NCBI GenBank assembly: GCA_016712265.1
Contig: JADJRJ010000027.1
Span: 372,001 to 436,000, forward strand
From: Gemmatimonadota bacterium
GTDB lineage: Bacteria > Gemmatimonadota > Gemmatimonadetes > Gemmatimonadales > Gemmatimonadaceae
DNA length: 64,000 bases
Direction: 5' to 3'
The translations under genes and the position numbers were made by a program. The notes under the pieces are model-generated. The model searched no databases. It was not told the DNA's origin and saw only the letters and a list, made by a program, of their open reading frames with translations. Positions 44,447 to 55,149 of this stretch are shown here, one piece after another. The stretch's first letter is position 1. Every line of letters begins with the position of its first letter.

Positions 44447-44896
44447 TCAGTCGGGGTAGGAGAACACCAACGATTGAAAGCGCCACCCCTCGCGGACGTG
44501 CACCGCCGCCAGCACCAGCGTCCCGCGGCGTGTGGTGTCGTTGTTCCAGTACTCAAAGTCGGCCGCAACCATGGCGATGCGACCGCGACGGTCGATGCGC
44601 ACCCGCTCCAGCCGCTCGCCCATGCGTTGCGATTCACGGAACCCGCGTTCTTGCGCGGCGAGGAATGCCTCCAGCGATCGCACGCTCGTCCCCCCGTCTG
44701 CCGTCGTGGACGTTGACGTGAAGGTCGGCAGGAACAGCGCCCGCCATTCGGCGAACGTCTCTCGCGTGTAGAGCCGCGTGTAGTCCGTCACCAACTGTTC
44801 AAGGGAACGATCGAGCTCGGTCGTTTGGGCATCGGCCTCGTCGGCCATCGAGAGCAGGGCGGCCCCAAGGGTGAGGCAGGCGAGGATCGCGCGCAT
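44447..44896 (-). CDS. secreted NTF2/SnoaL-like protein (DUF4440 type)
   Basis: Start set at ATG 44896 with a signal peptide (ACLTLGAALLSMADEADA). The 149-residue product has the fold pattern of the NTF2-like group: LEQLVTDYTRLYTRETFAEW, SLEAFLAAQERGF, RIDRRGRIAMVAADFEYW and HVREGWRFQSLVFSYPD. No catalytic residues can be named. It is convergent with the M20 gene, 24 bases away. Confidence 0.75.
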   Translation of the reverse strand: MRAILACLTLGAALLSMADEADAQTTELDRSLEQLVTDYTRLYTRETFAEWRALFLPTFTSTSTTADGGTSVRSLEAFLAAQERGFRESQRMGERLERVRIDRRGRIAMVAADFEYWNNDTTRRGTLVLAAVHVREGWRFQSLVFSYPD

Positions 44897-45205
44897 GTCG
44901 TGGACTGGCTCGGGAATACCGTTCAGCACCCGGAGTTTCGGGACGCGGGGGTCGCGCAGGAAGGTGCGGTCAGTGCGCCTCCTGAGGAAGGCGAGGCGGT
45001 CGACCTGCGGCGCAGGATCAGGGCCCCCCGGAGGTCACGGCGGGTCTCCGCCCTGGTCGGGCGTGGGGCCACGTTTGCACGGGCAGCGAGGCGGCATCCC
45101 CCCGTGGCAGCCTCCGATGGGTGGCTTCCCACGACAATCGTGAGCCGGGACGACAAACGGGCCGGGGGACAATCTGCCCCCGGCCCGTCGACGCCATCAG
45201 AGGTC
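44897..45205. other. intergenic gap with one terminator, nothing else seen
   Basis: This gap of about 310 bases between two minus-strand genes contains the strong stem-loop at 45157-45188 and should hold the promoter for the NTF2-like gene. I see no short gene with a believable start and ribosome binding site, and no copy of the GCACGAG repeat. Confidence 0.5.
45157..45188 (-). terminator. stem-loop terminator after the PhoX-like gene
   Basis: ACGGGCCGGGGG and CCCCCGGCCCGT form a perfect 12-bp stem with an 8-base loop. It lies 17 bases beyond the stop of the PhoX-like gene. Read on the minus strand it is followed by TTGTCGT, a weak T tract, so it is a probable intrinsic terminator. Confidence 0.7.
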
Positions 45206-46580
45206 TTACCGACCCTTCGGCGGGTAGATCGCGACCGTCAGGTCGCGGCCACCGTGCAGCGCCGCGTGCTGCGAGTTAGCGTAGAGGATCCGGCGGAACT
45301 TGTCGTAGTAGATCCCCGTCGTTTCCGCGCCGCAGTCGAGCAAGCGCGAGAACTCCACCACCGTCGTCGCCATCGGCCCGCTGCCGCGCGCGATCCAGGT
45401 GTCGCTCGGCGAGTCGTCCTCGTTGATCAGGACATCGCCGTTCGGCAGCGCCGTGAGGTTGTCCGGATCGTCAAAGCCAAGGCCGGCGTCGGAGCCCCAC
45501 ACCGGATCGGCGACTTCGCTCGGCGCGTTCACCCCCGGCAACACATAGTTGCTCACCATGGCAAAGCTGTTCGACCGGAGCACGATCTTGAGCACGAGCC
45601 CGTTGTTCTTCGCCAGGTTCGAGCTCTCGGTCACCGCCACGTACATCACGTCGCTGTTGCCCTGACGCACGATCTCCACGTCTTCGGGACGATCCCAGCC
45701 CGTCGCGCCCACCGCCTGCGCGGCCGCATCGGAGTCGAAGGTCGTCTGGTCGAGCTTCAGCTCCACCCAGGTCGCCTCACCCGTGCGCGACTGCCCGTCG
45801 CGCACCTTGAGCGCGTAGAGCTTGCCCGCGGACAGGTCGCCCTTCCGCGTCGGGACAAACTTGAAGATGGCGCCGGACTCGCCAGGCTTCCCCGCGTTCG
45901 CAATGCCGCGCGACTCGGAGATGCCGTAGAGGTTCCCCTGGCTGTCGAAGCGCAACCCTTCGTGGGACCGCGCACCAACTGCCGGAAGTGCCTTCACGTC
46001 ACCCGTCGTCGGGTTGTACTCGTAGATCAACCCACGCTCGATGTCGGGATACTGCGGATCGCGGTGGGTGGCGGTGATCACTTCCTCAGCCATCAGGATC
46101 GTGCCCCCACGGGGTCCAGACGAGGCCGTCGAAGGACTCCCAGTCCTGCCGCTCGGCAACTAACGTGCTCGTGCCGGTGAGCAGGTCCACGCGGCTGAGG
46201 GCCGCATAGTCGTCGACCTCATGCGTCCGATAGAGGTAGCGCCCCGCCTCGGGGCCCGTCTCGTTGAGCGTCAGCATGTCGAAGTTGACTTCCGAGTTGG
46301 TGGTCGGGAAGTCGTCTTCGTAGGTGATGATCTTCTGCGTCCAGCCGGCCGGCAGCTGGAACGGCTCGTCGGTCGGATCCTTGATGATCTGGCCGTTGTC
46401 AAGACAGGCCGCGTCACCGGTGAACGGGACGATGCTCGGCGGTCCGGCAAAGACGCCACTGGACGCGGCGAGATCGAAGCTCGCGACCGGCTCATCCGTG
46501 ACGAGCGAGTTGTGGGGATCGCTACAGGCGGCGAGGACGCCGACCGAGGTGAAGATTGCGAGTGCGCCGAGCCTTCTCAT
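45206..46580 (-). pseudogene. PhoX-like (DUF839) phosphatase lipoprotein, one frameshift
   Basis: Translation starts at ATG 46580 after GGAGG and gives a lipoprotein signal (VGVLAACSDP). The frame then continues through SFDGLVWTPWG and ends shortly after. The rest (starting at TILMAEEV, then RPEDVEIV, to KGR at 45206) lies in another frame. Removing one G from the run of five at 46104-46108 joins the frames into the family motif TPWGTILMAEE. DUF839/PhoX proteins are calcium- and iron-dependent phosphatases or propellers in the periplasm. The shift is real, an error or programmed; I cannot tell. About 457 residues if joined. Confidence 0.8.
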
Positions 46581-46756
46581 GGTACCTCCGGTGATCGTTG
46601 GGGCATTGCGGGAGCCGCAATGTTCAGGTCCGGAGGTGTCGATTTCGTGACGGTTCGCCCTTTGCGCCGTATCAACTGACCCACAGGATGACGACGCACA
46701 CGCCATCGGGTGCCGATATGTCCACGCCGACGTGGACGGGCGCGGGTCGGGTGGCG

Positions 46757-47947
46757 TCAGGAGCCCAGGTAATCCCCGACCGTGCGCAACGCCGGGATGT
46801 GATCGCAGAGGATCTTGAGCGTGACCATCAAGGGAACCGCGAGGATCGCCCCGGGAATCCCCCAGATGAATCCCCACATCATCACCCCCACGAGGATCGC
46901 CACCGGGTTCAGCGGAAACTGTCGCCCGAGCAGCAGCGGCGTCGCGATGTTGCTCTCCACCATGTTCAGGAGGAAATACGCACCGGGGACCAGCAGGGCG
47001 TATCCCACGTTGTCGAAGACGGTGAGTGCGGCCACGGCGAGGATCCCCGTGGTGGCAATCGCACCGAGGTACGGCACCACGTTCAGCAGCCCCGCCAGGG
47101 TGCCCCACAACCCCGCGTTCGGCATGCCGAGTCGCGCGAGGATCCCCCAAGTTGCCAAACCCAGCCCAATGTTGATGAACATGGAGACGCGCAGGTACGC
47201 ACTGACCGCGGCCTCCACTTCATCGGAGATCTTCTGCGGCACGCCGCTGGATCCCGCCCGCCACGGGAGCGCCTTCATCGTCTTGCGCATGAAGAGGTCG
47301 CCGGACGCCAGCAAGAAGTAGGTCAGGAAGATGACCGAGATGCTGGCGACGATGAGGTCGGCGGCCTCACCAAAAAGCTGCAGCATAAACCCGGACCGCG
47401 GGGCGGCGGCGACCGGCGCCTTGTCCGCGCCGCTGGCCATCGACCCCACACGCGCCGCCGTGGCTTCCCAGCGCACGATCGGCGCTATCACCGTGCGCAG
47501 CTTGCGCTCCACCTGCCCAATGGCGCCCGGGGCGCGATCTACCCAGGCGGCCGCCGGGCCCGAGAGCAGGGCGAGCGCCCCAACGACCAGCAGCGTGCTC
47601 CCAAACACGACGATGGCGGCGCCGAGCGGCTCGGTGACGCGGTGACGCTTGAGCCAGCGCACCGCCCCGCGCAGCAGGAACGAGAGGAGGATCGCGACCA
47701 CGATCGGCAGGAGGACCGCGCGGGCGAGGTGCAGCGTGTAGAGCAGGGCGAGCGTCGCGAGGACCACGAGCGCGCCTGCCGTCGCGGCCGCGTGGCGTTG
47801 AGGCGCCGGCGTTTCCTCGGCCACCGCGTCCGGGTCCACCAGGAGTGGTCCCCCGCGGAACACGGGGTCCGGCAGCTGGATCCCCGTGCGACGGATGGCC
47901 CACTCCACGGTTTCGTGCATGCCGCGCGTGCCGCGGTCGTCAGTCAT
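46757..47947 (-). CDS. AI-2E-family transporter
   Basis: The 396-residue protein has a soluble head and about seven membrane helices. Recognisable parts are two adjacent helices (LVVLATLALLYTLHLARA, then VLLPIVVAILLSFLLRG), SVIFLTYFLLASGDLF, LGLATWGILARLGMPNAGLW, LLNVVPYLGAIATTGILAV and VAILVGVMMWGFIWGIPGA, all typical of the YdiK/PerM/TqsA group. Some members export autoinducer-2 and others act as sodium/proton antiporters. The substrate here is unknown. The gene is intact although its neighbours on both sides carry frameshifts. Confidence 0.9.
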   Translation of the reverse strand: MTDDRGTRGMHETVEWAIRRTGIQLPDPVFRGGPLLVDPDAVAEETPAPQRHAAATAGALVVLATLALLYTLHLARAVLLPIVVAILLSFLLRGAVRWLKRHRVTEPLGAAIVVFGSTLLVVGALALLSGPAAAWVDRAPGAIGQVERKLRTVIAPIVRWEATAARVGSMASGADKAPVAAAPRSGFMLQLFGEAADLIVASISVIFLTYFLLASGDLFMRKTMKALPWRAGSSGVPQKISDEVEAAVSAYLRVSMFINIGLGLATWGILARLGMPNAGLWGTLAGLLNVVPYLGAIATTGILAVAALTVFDNVGYALLVPGAYFLLNMVESNIATPLLLGRQFPLNPVAILVGVMMWGFIWGIPGAILAVPLMVTLKILCDHIPALRTVGDYLGS

Positions 47948-48083
47948 GTCGGCGTTCGGTGCAGGGGGTGCGGCGCGTGGCGGTCACGCGGGCAATCTGC
48001 GACCTGACCGGGAGAACTGAAGGGGGCGAGCCGGGCAGACGTGGCGCGGACATCGCGTGGACAGCCGACCTCGGCTGGGACGG

Positions 48084-50323
48084 CTAGAGCTCCCTCGCCA
48101 TCTGTTCGAGTCGCTGGCACACCAGGTCGCGCAACTCCGGCGGGGAGAGCACGACGGCACCATCGGCGTATTGCAGCACGTGACGCACGGCCCACTCGCG
48201 ATCGGCCACCGGATGATCGAGGACCAACGACCCGTCAGCGTTCGGTTCGCGGCCCTCACGTTCAGCGATCCACGGGGCAACGCTCGGCGCATACCACACG
48301 CGCATCACCTCGACGGGATCGCCGCGGAACACCTTCCCCGACCCGATCCACTGCTCCACGTCCAGCGGCATCTCGACCACGAAGGTCGCGTCGAGCAGCG
48401 TGACCTCCTCCACCCGGTCCAGACGGAAGGTCCGCAGGTCTTGCGCCACTTCGCACCACGCCAGCAGGTACAGCTGTCCATGCGATGCCACGAGGTTCCG
48501 CGGATGGACCGTTCGGTCCGTGGCTGCCTCGCGGCCCGATCCGCGATAGCGAATCGAGAGCTTGCGTCGCTGGCGGATCCCTCCACGCACCACCTGGACG
48601 CTGGTCGCGCTCGCGTGTTCTCCCACGACGTGACGTGCCTGTGTGTTGGTCAGTGGATCCTCGCCAAGGCGAGTTATGACCGCTCGCAGACGCCCTCGAG
48701 CGCGCCCAAGGACGGGATGTTCGTCAGGGGGTCGGCGTTGTCGCAGGACGGCCAGGCCAAGCTCCAGGGCGCACAACTCCGCGCTCGTCAGGCGCATGGG
48801 ACGCAGGAAGTGATTGGTCAGCACCGAGACCTCGTTGGCCTCGAGAAAGACGCGGACGCCTTCGACAAAGCCCCCGGGCACATCGTAGCGCGTCACCAGC
48901 GCATACAGGTCGTCCTGCAGCACATCCACCGTGGTGCCCACAGCCACGGCCACCTGCTCAACCGAATGCGGGGTCCCATCCGCCAGGATCGGGATGATCT
49001 CCAGCAACCGGCGCCATTGTTCGGCCGCCGTCGGTGGCTGCCAGCGGTTCGGGTGCTCAGCAGCGGCGAGGGGCGATGGTGTGGGGATGATGTCCGGTGG
49101 TTGTTCGTACAAGGCCCGCGTTGCGGTAAGGGCGCTGCGGCACTGGTCGACCAGGTGCGCCGGAGACACGGGAGTCACTTCGCCCGCGAAGGACAGAACC
49201 CAACGGACCAACGGCTCCCAACGTCTTACCGTGAGCAGCTGCCGCCCCGGCATGCCCTCCACGGGGAGACCGTAGCGCACGGCAGGCCGGCCCCCAGCCG
49301 GCGAGCGGAACTCCACCACGGCGCCCTCTTCGTCTCCTTCGCCAAGTTCCCAGGCGAGGCGAGCGGTGCCCAGGTCGCGAATATCGAACCCCGCTGGGAT
49401 CTCGAAGTCCGCTGAGCCGGCGCGCTGCCCGTTCACCGTGACGTCCCGCATGCGACTCAACCGAAAGTTCCGCCGCGCCGCTCGGTCGCGGTCGAATCCC
49501 GCGAGGTACCAGTGGCCACCCACAAAGAACAACCCCCACGGCTCGACCGCGCGCATGGCAGGACGACCAGCCGGTGCTTCATACCTGAACGACACGGCCT
49601 TCCGGCGGCGCACGGCATCACCCAGCGCGTCGAACACCTCAGCGCTGGCCCGCGCCCGGGGGATCAAATGGGTCGGCTCGTCCGCACCGGGGTGCAGCGC
49701 ATCGACCGGGAGGTCAACGGCCAGCTTCTTGAGGGCGTGTGTCGCCTCCCGGTGCAGGGCGGCATCGCCGAGGGTGCTCACGACGGCGGCCGCGTCCACC
49801 ACAGCCTGGAGCTCGTCGGGTGGAAAGGCGAGGGTCGTTAGGGCGCGGTACCCATATCGATCCACACGGCGTGGGCGCCCTCGCCGCGCACGGGGCATGC
49901 CACACAGAGGTAGGGCAGGTAGAAGTCCGTGGCGCGCAGGCGGTAGGTCGACGCGTCCTGCCCACCTTCCGGATCGGGCAACGTCTGGAGGACCACCCCG
50001 AGATGCCGCAGTTCGTCCTTGTCGCGTTCGAAGGTGCGCTTGAGTGAGGCGAGCCTGGTGCGCCGCCGCGCGGGGTCGCGTTCTCGCTGCGCCGCCTGCC
50101 AAGCCTCGTCGTATTGCGGCACGACCCGCGCGAGGTCCTCAAACGTGGCCGGGGTCCCGCGCGCGAGGAGCCCCGCGACCAGGTCGATCCAACGCTGGAC
50201 TTTGCGGTCGTCGCGGGGTGCGGTCGCTGCCGAGTGTTGGTCCGTGTCACGCCGTAAGAGTGCAGTGGGGCTGACGAGGAAGGAAGCACCACACCGGGAC
50301 CCGGCATTGACATGCCCACTCAC
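48084..50323 (-). pseudogene. double WYL-domain transcriptional regulator, one frameshift
   Basis: Read as a whole this is a two-module WYL protein (PafB/PafC-like fused pair). The N-terminal HTH part (KVQRWIDLVAGLLARG, FERDKDELRHLGVVLQ, YLPYLCVACP) ends in a stop at 49838. The continuation (DRYGYRALTTLAFPPDELQ, first WYL region with GHWYLAGFDRDRAARRNFRL, second HTH, and second WYL with GQLYLLAWCEVAQDLRTFRL) is in the next frame. The join lies around 49860-49895. The start is unclear; GTG 50323 is the only start in frame. WYL regulators often control defence genes, and this one is divergent from the nuclease-helicase. Confidence 0.75.
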
Positions 50324-50667
50324 CCATCTCCGCCGGGCCCGGCGGGTGACTCCTCGGGTCTGCAGGGTAGCCGGGGGGTCTGACACTCGACCTGTCCTCG
50401 CGCTCGTGGCGTCCACGGGGCGGGACGGGCCAGCACAGGAGGACGCCACCCAGCCATGCGGCGAGCAGGGAGGCGCCGAAGTACGTTTGGGCGGGATCTG
50501 GGCAGTAATGCATACAGGTGGAGTGTCGATAGCCGGAAGCCGGGTGACGTTTCTGGTGCTGCGATCCAGTCTGCGATGGGGTACTGACACCCACACGACC
50601 TGCCCACGTCGTCGCCGCCTGTCAGTCCCCTGGTGTACCTTCCCGGCCTACACCGACCCTGCCTTTC
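50324..50667. other. divergent intergenic region between WYL regulator and nuclease-helicase
   Basis: The gap is about 340 bases and should hold both promoters and a WYL operator. I see a GC-rich inverted repeat around CCGGGCCCGG (50334-50343). Beyond that I see no clear -35/-10 pair, no small gene and no GCACGAG repeat. Confidence 0.4.
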
Positions 50668-53600
50668 GTGCGCGTCCACGGCCCACACGTCGTCCTCTCC
50701 GCCACCGACCTGTCGCACTTCCTCGGGTGCCGCCATCGCACGGCCCTCGACCTCGCGGCCGCCCAGGGCACTCGCGCCCGCGTACACCGCGCCGAGGACC
50801 CGTTGTTGGACATCCTCATCGAGCGCGGCAAGGCGCACGAGGCCAACTACGTGCGGCAGCTCGCAAGCGCCGGCAAGCGTGTGGTGGACCTGAATGGCAT
50901 CGGGATCGGCAACCGTGATGAGTCCATGGCGCGCACCATTGCCGCCATGCAGGAGGGCGCCGACGTGATCGTGCAGGCCGCCCTCGGGGACGGCCAGTGG
51001 TTTGGCTACGCCGACATCCTGCAGCGCGTCGACACCCCTTCCCGCCTCGGCCCCTGGTCCTATGAGGTCGCGGATACCAAACTCGCGAGGGAAACACGCG
51101 GGGGCACCATCCTGCAGCTCGGGCTCTACTCGGAACTCGTCGCCGACTTGCAGGGCACACGCCCTGAGTACTTCTACGTCGTGACCCCGGACCCGGTGGC
51201 GCCCATCCAGCGATATCGCGTCGACGACTATGCCGCCTATTCGCGCCTCGTGCGACGGCAGCTGCTCGATGGGATCGCCCTCGGGGCCGACGCGCCCGCG
51301 GCGGCGCACTACCCGGAGCCGGTGGAGCACTGCGGATGTGCCACTGGCACCGCAGCTGTCGTGAGAGGCGGCTGGCCGATGACCACCTTTCGCTGATTGC
51401 CGGCGTCACCCGGGTGCAGCGCGATGAACTCGCCGCCCACGGAATTGGTACAGTGACGGCTGTCGCCGAACTGGAGGCCCTCCCCTTCAAGCCTTCGCGC
51501 GGCTCGGTAGAGTCCTATGCCCGAGTGATTGCCCAGGCAGAGGCCCAGGTCGCCCTCTCGCGGCCTCGACGTCCCCCCTACATCGCCTGCGCGCACCGGA
51601 ACCCGGCCAGGGACTCGGCCGACTCCCCCGAGCCTTCACCCGGCGACCTCTTTCTCGATCTGGAGGGCGACCCGCATGCTGTGGAAGGCGGACGAGAGTA
51701 CCTCTTCGGCGTCGTCTCGATCGCACATGACGGGACGCCGGTGTACGAAGCGTTCTGGGGCTGACCGCGCACGAGGAACGTATCGCGTTCGAGGCGGTGA
51801 TGGACCGCATCATGCGTCAGTGGGCGGTTTTCCCGGGCATGCACGTCTACCACTACGCGCCGTATGAACCTGCGGCGTTCAAGCGGTTGATGGGGCGATA
51901 CGCCACCCGTGCCACCGACCTCGATGCCCTGCTGCGAGGCGGTCGCTTCGTGGACCTCTACGCCGCGGTCAAGCAGGGGCCGCACGTCGGCGTCGAACGG
52001 TATTCCATCAAGAACCTCGAGCCAGCATACGGGTACGTGCGCGACGTGGACCTGATGGACGCCCAACCGTGCCCTGCGGGCAATGGAGCAGCATCTGCAG
52101 TTGGGCGTTGGTCCACAGGCGCCGCCGGAGGTGCGGGCTGCCGTGGAGGGGTACAACCGCGACGATTGCGTATCGACGTGGCGGCTCCGCGAGTGGCTGG
52201 AGTCGGTGCGAACCATGGCGATCGCCGGTGGAGTCGACCTCCCGCGTCCGGTGCCACCGATCGAGGAGCCGGAGGAGCCAGACGAAAGGGCGGAACAGGT
52301 TGAGGCATTGCGTGAGCGCCTCCTGGCGGGGATCCCCGAGGAGCGGGCGGCACGCTCGGCTGAGCAACAAGCGCGATGGATCCTGGCGTACCTGTTGGAC
52401 TGGCATCGGCGCGAGGACAAGGCGACGTGGTGGGAGTACTTCCGGCTCCGCGACTTGCCCGAAGATGAGCTGGTCGACGAGCCGCAGGCCGTCGCCGGGC
52501 TCGCGTTTGTCGCGCGGGTTGGGCAGAAGCTGAGCAAGAAGGGCAAACCCACCGGCACCGTGACCGATCGGTATGCGTGGCCTCCACAGGAAATGGAGAT
52601 CCGTGCCGGGGGTGAGCTCAAGCTGAAGGAAGGCACCTGGGGAAAGGTGGTCACCGTCGATCGCGTGCGCCGTACGATCGACGTCGAGGTCGGGCCGTCG
52701 AAAGTCGACCTGCGCCCCGCGAGCGCTTTCGAACATAAGTGGGTCGATCCCGGGATCCTGACGGACGCTGTGCTGGAGATCGGCGAACGGGTTGCCGCCA
52801 GCGGCGACCTTGTGTCGGCGGACCTCGGCGCGGCAGGTGACCTGCTGCTCGGCAGGGCACCACGGTTGAAATCCCGCGGAGGCGCCCCCGTCTTGTTTGA
52901 CGGCAGCAATGCGGACGTGCGGATGGCAGAACGTGTGGCAATAACGTTGGACCGGAGTACTCTGGCCGTGCAGGGCCCGCCCGGGGCCGGCAAGACCTAC
53001 ACCGGCGCCCGCATGATCTGCGCGCTGGTCAAGGCCGGCAAACAGGTCGGGGTGACCGCCAACAGCCACAAGGCGATTCGCAACCTCCTGGAGGCAGTTC
53101 ACGAGGCCGCCGTTGAGCTGCGGTTGGACGTGCGTATTGCGCATAGGGTGAGTGCGGAGGACGCCAGCGACGCATCGTCGGCCATCCGTGAGGTCACGGA
53201 CAACAAGGAAGGGGCAGCGCTGCTCCACGAACAGGCCATCGACGTGATGGGGGCGACCTCGTGGTTCTGGGCGCGGCCCGAACTCGCCCACGCAGTGGAC
53301 GTCATCTTTGTGGACGAAGCCGGGCAGATGGCCCTGGCCAACACGGTCGTGGTCTCTCGCGCCGCGGCGAGCCTCGTGTTGCTCGGAGATCCCCAGCAGC
53401 TAAACCAACCGACCAAGGGAAGCCATCCCGACGGCGTGGGCAACTCCGCGCTGCATCATGTGCTGGGTGAACACTCGGTGATCTCGCCTGATGTGGGGCT
53501 GTTCCTCCCTGTCACCTGGAGACTCGCGCCCAAGGTCTGTGCCTTCACCTCCGAGATGTACTACGAAGGCCAGCTCCGGTCGAAGGATACGCTTGAAGCG

Positions 53601-54115
53601 CAGGTACTCGCCGGCTGCGGGGTGTTCGATGGGAGCGGCGTGCGCGTCGTCGAGGTCGCGCATGAGGGGAATCGCGGCTACGCGGACGCCGAGGTGGACG
53701 TGGTGGAGCAGCTCGTGCGCCAGCTGACGGCCGCGGGGGCGACATGGACGAACGCCAAGGGGAACGCGCGCAGCTTACTGGTGCCGACATCCTCGTGGTG
53801 GCAGCCTACAATGCGCAGGTAGCCCGCCTGGTGGAGCGATTGTCTCCGTACGGCGTGTCGGCGGGTACGGTGGACAAGTTCCAGGGGCAGGAAGCGCCGG
53901 TGGTGATCTACTCGATGGCCGCATCCAGTGCGGCGGACGCGCCGCGCGGGCTGGAGTTCCTGTTCAGCCGGAACCGGTTCAACGTGGCGACGTCGCGAGC
54001 GCGGTGCGTGGTGATATTGGTGGCGAGCCCGCGGGTGTTCGAGCCGGAGTGTTCGACGCCGCGGCAGATGTTGCTGGCAAACGGGGTGTGCCGGTTCAGG
54101 GAGTTGAGTCCGTAG
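50668..54115 (+). pseudogene. TM0106-type RecB-like nuclease / RNase H-like / SF1 helicase, four frameshifts
   Basis: From the GTG at 50668 the gene reads (in pieces) as one protein of about 1,150 residues. It has a RecB-like nuclease (YEVADTKLA, TILQLGLYSEL), a Cys cluster, an RNase H-like exonuclease domain (FLDLEGDPHA ... EGYNRDDCVSTWRL), and an SF1 helicase (VQGPPGAGKTYTGA, VIFVDEAGQMA, LLGDPQQLNQP, VDKFQGQEAPVV, RFNVATSRARC). Frames break near 51334, 51757-51760, 52062-52064 and 53759-53762. Each is mended by one base, mostly in G/C runs. Apart from the breaks every motif is intact. It is divergent from a WYL regulator, a pairing common in defence loci. Confidence 0.85.
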
Positions 54116-54139
54116 GCCGCTTGCTCGTAGCGACGGCGT

Positions 54140-54154
54140 GGGGACAGTGTCCCC
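54140..54154. repeat. perfect palindrome GGGGACA-G-TGTCCCC
   Basis: A 7-bp perfect inverted repeat around a single G, 25 bases after the helicase stop. It could be a small terminator stem, an operator or a remnant of a mobile-element end. Nothing decides between these. Confidence 0.5.
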
Positions 54155-54179
54155 AGATGAACGAGGGTCCTTCTGGGTG

Positions 54180-54215
54180 ACTCAGTCACTGCGTATTTTT
54201 GCCCAGTGACTGAGT
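54180..54215. terminator. 12-bp stem-loop after the nuclease-helicase gene
   Basis: ACTCAGTCACTG and CAGTGACTGAGT form a perfect 12-bp stem with a 12-base loop that contains TTTTT. No T run follows the stem, so intrinsic termination is uncertain. The lower GC of this stem compared with its surroundings is notable. It could instead be a recombination or protein-binding site. Confidence 0.5.
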
Positions 54216-54302
54216 AAGCGCTCTTGGGGTGTCGCGGCCGCCGGCCCCGACCGTCCACATGGTCCGTCGTCGAGTGATTGACGCGGCGACCCTCCCTCCC
54301 CC

Positions 54303-54937
54303 ATGCGCCTCGTTCTCATCAGCGACACACTCCCCGTCACCAGGCCATGGCGCCACTCCCCGATGGGGATGTGCTGGTGCATGCCGGCGACATGACCGGC
54401 CGCGGTTCATTGGACGAGATCTCGGCGTTCATGGACTGGTTCGCCGCACCGCCGCACGCACACAAGGTGTTGATTGCCGGGAACCATGATTTCGCCTTCG
54501 AGCGCTTGCCGGAGGCGGCGGAGGTGTTGGTTCCATCAGGCGTGACCTACCTGCGCGACAACGGCTGCGTGATCGACGGCGTGCGCTTCTGGGGCTCGCC
54601 ATGGCAGCCGTGGTTCCACGACTGGGCGTTCAATCTCGACCGTGGCGACGAGCTGGCCTCGAAGTGGGCGCTGATCCCGGATGACGTGCAGGTGCTGGTG
54701 ACGCATGGCCCGCCGCAAGGCATCCTGGACACGGTCGCGTGGCCGCGCGGTGCGCGGGTGGGCTGCGAGGCCCTGGCCGCTCGGATTCCCTCGCTCGGCG
54801 CACTCCGCGTGCATGTGTTCGGGCACATCCACGAGGCGCACGGCGTGGAGGTGGCCGGTGGGGTGACGTATGTGAATGCGTGCGTGTGCGACCTGGGGTA
54901 CTCGCCAGTGAACGCGCCGATGTGCGTGGAGGTCTAG
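54303..54937 (+). pseudogene. calcineurin-like metallophosphoesterase, one frameshift
   Basis: ATG 54303 begins with LVLISDT, the first metal motif. The rest of the protein (VLVHAGDMTGRG, VLIAGNHDFAFE, VLVTHGPPQG, VHVFGHIHEAHG) is in the neighbouring frame ending at 54937. A one-base change near 54326-54336 would restore the expected DTHxRHQ. The family includes small bacterial phosphodiesterases of the MPPED/YfcE type. Length would be about 211 residues. A longer frame from 54278 lacks the first motif. Confidence 0.8.
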
Positions 54938-55149
54938 GCGGCACGGAACGCCTGTTCCCGCGAACCCGTCCCGGTGTTTCTCGGTCTCTTGGGACGTGTA
55001 CAGATGGAGCACGAAAGGCGACCGTAGCTCAAGTGGTTGCCATTAGATGAGTTACGAGCTGGTCGGAGGTTTCTTGCCCCGTGCCGTGGAGCGGCCTTGG
55101 ACGGCTGGAACGCCATTTTCTGCTGCTGCGCCTCGGGCGGATGGAACTG

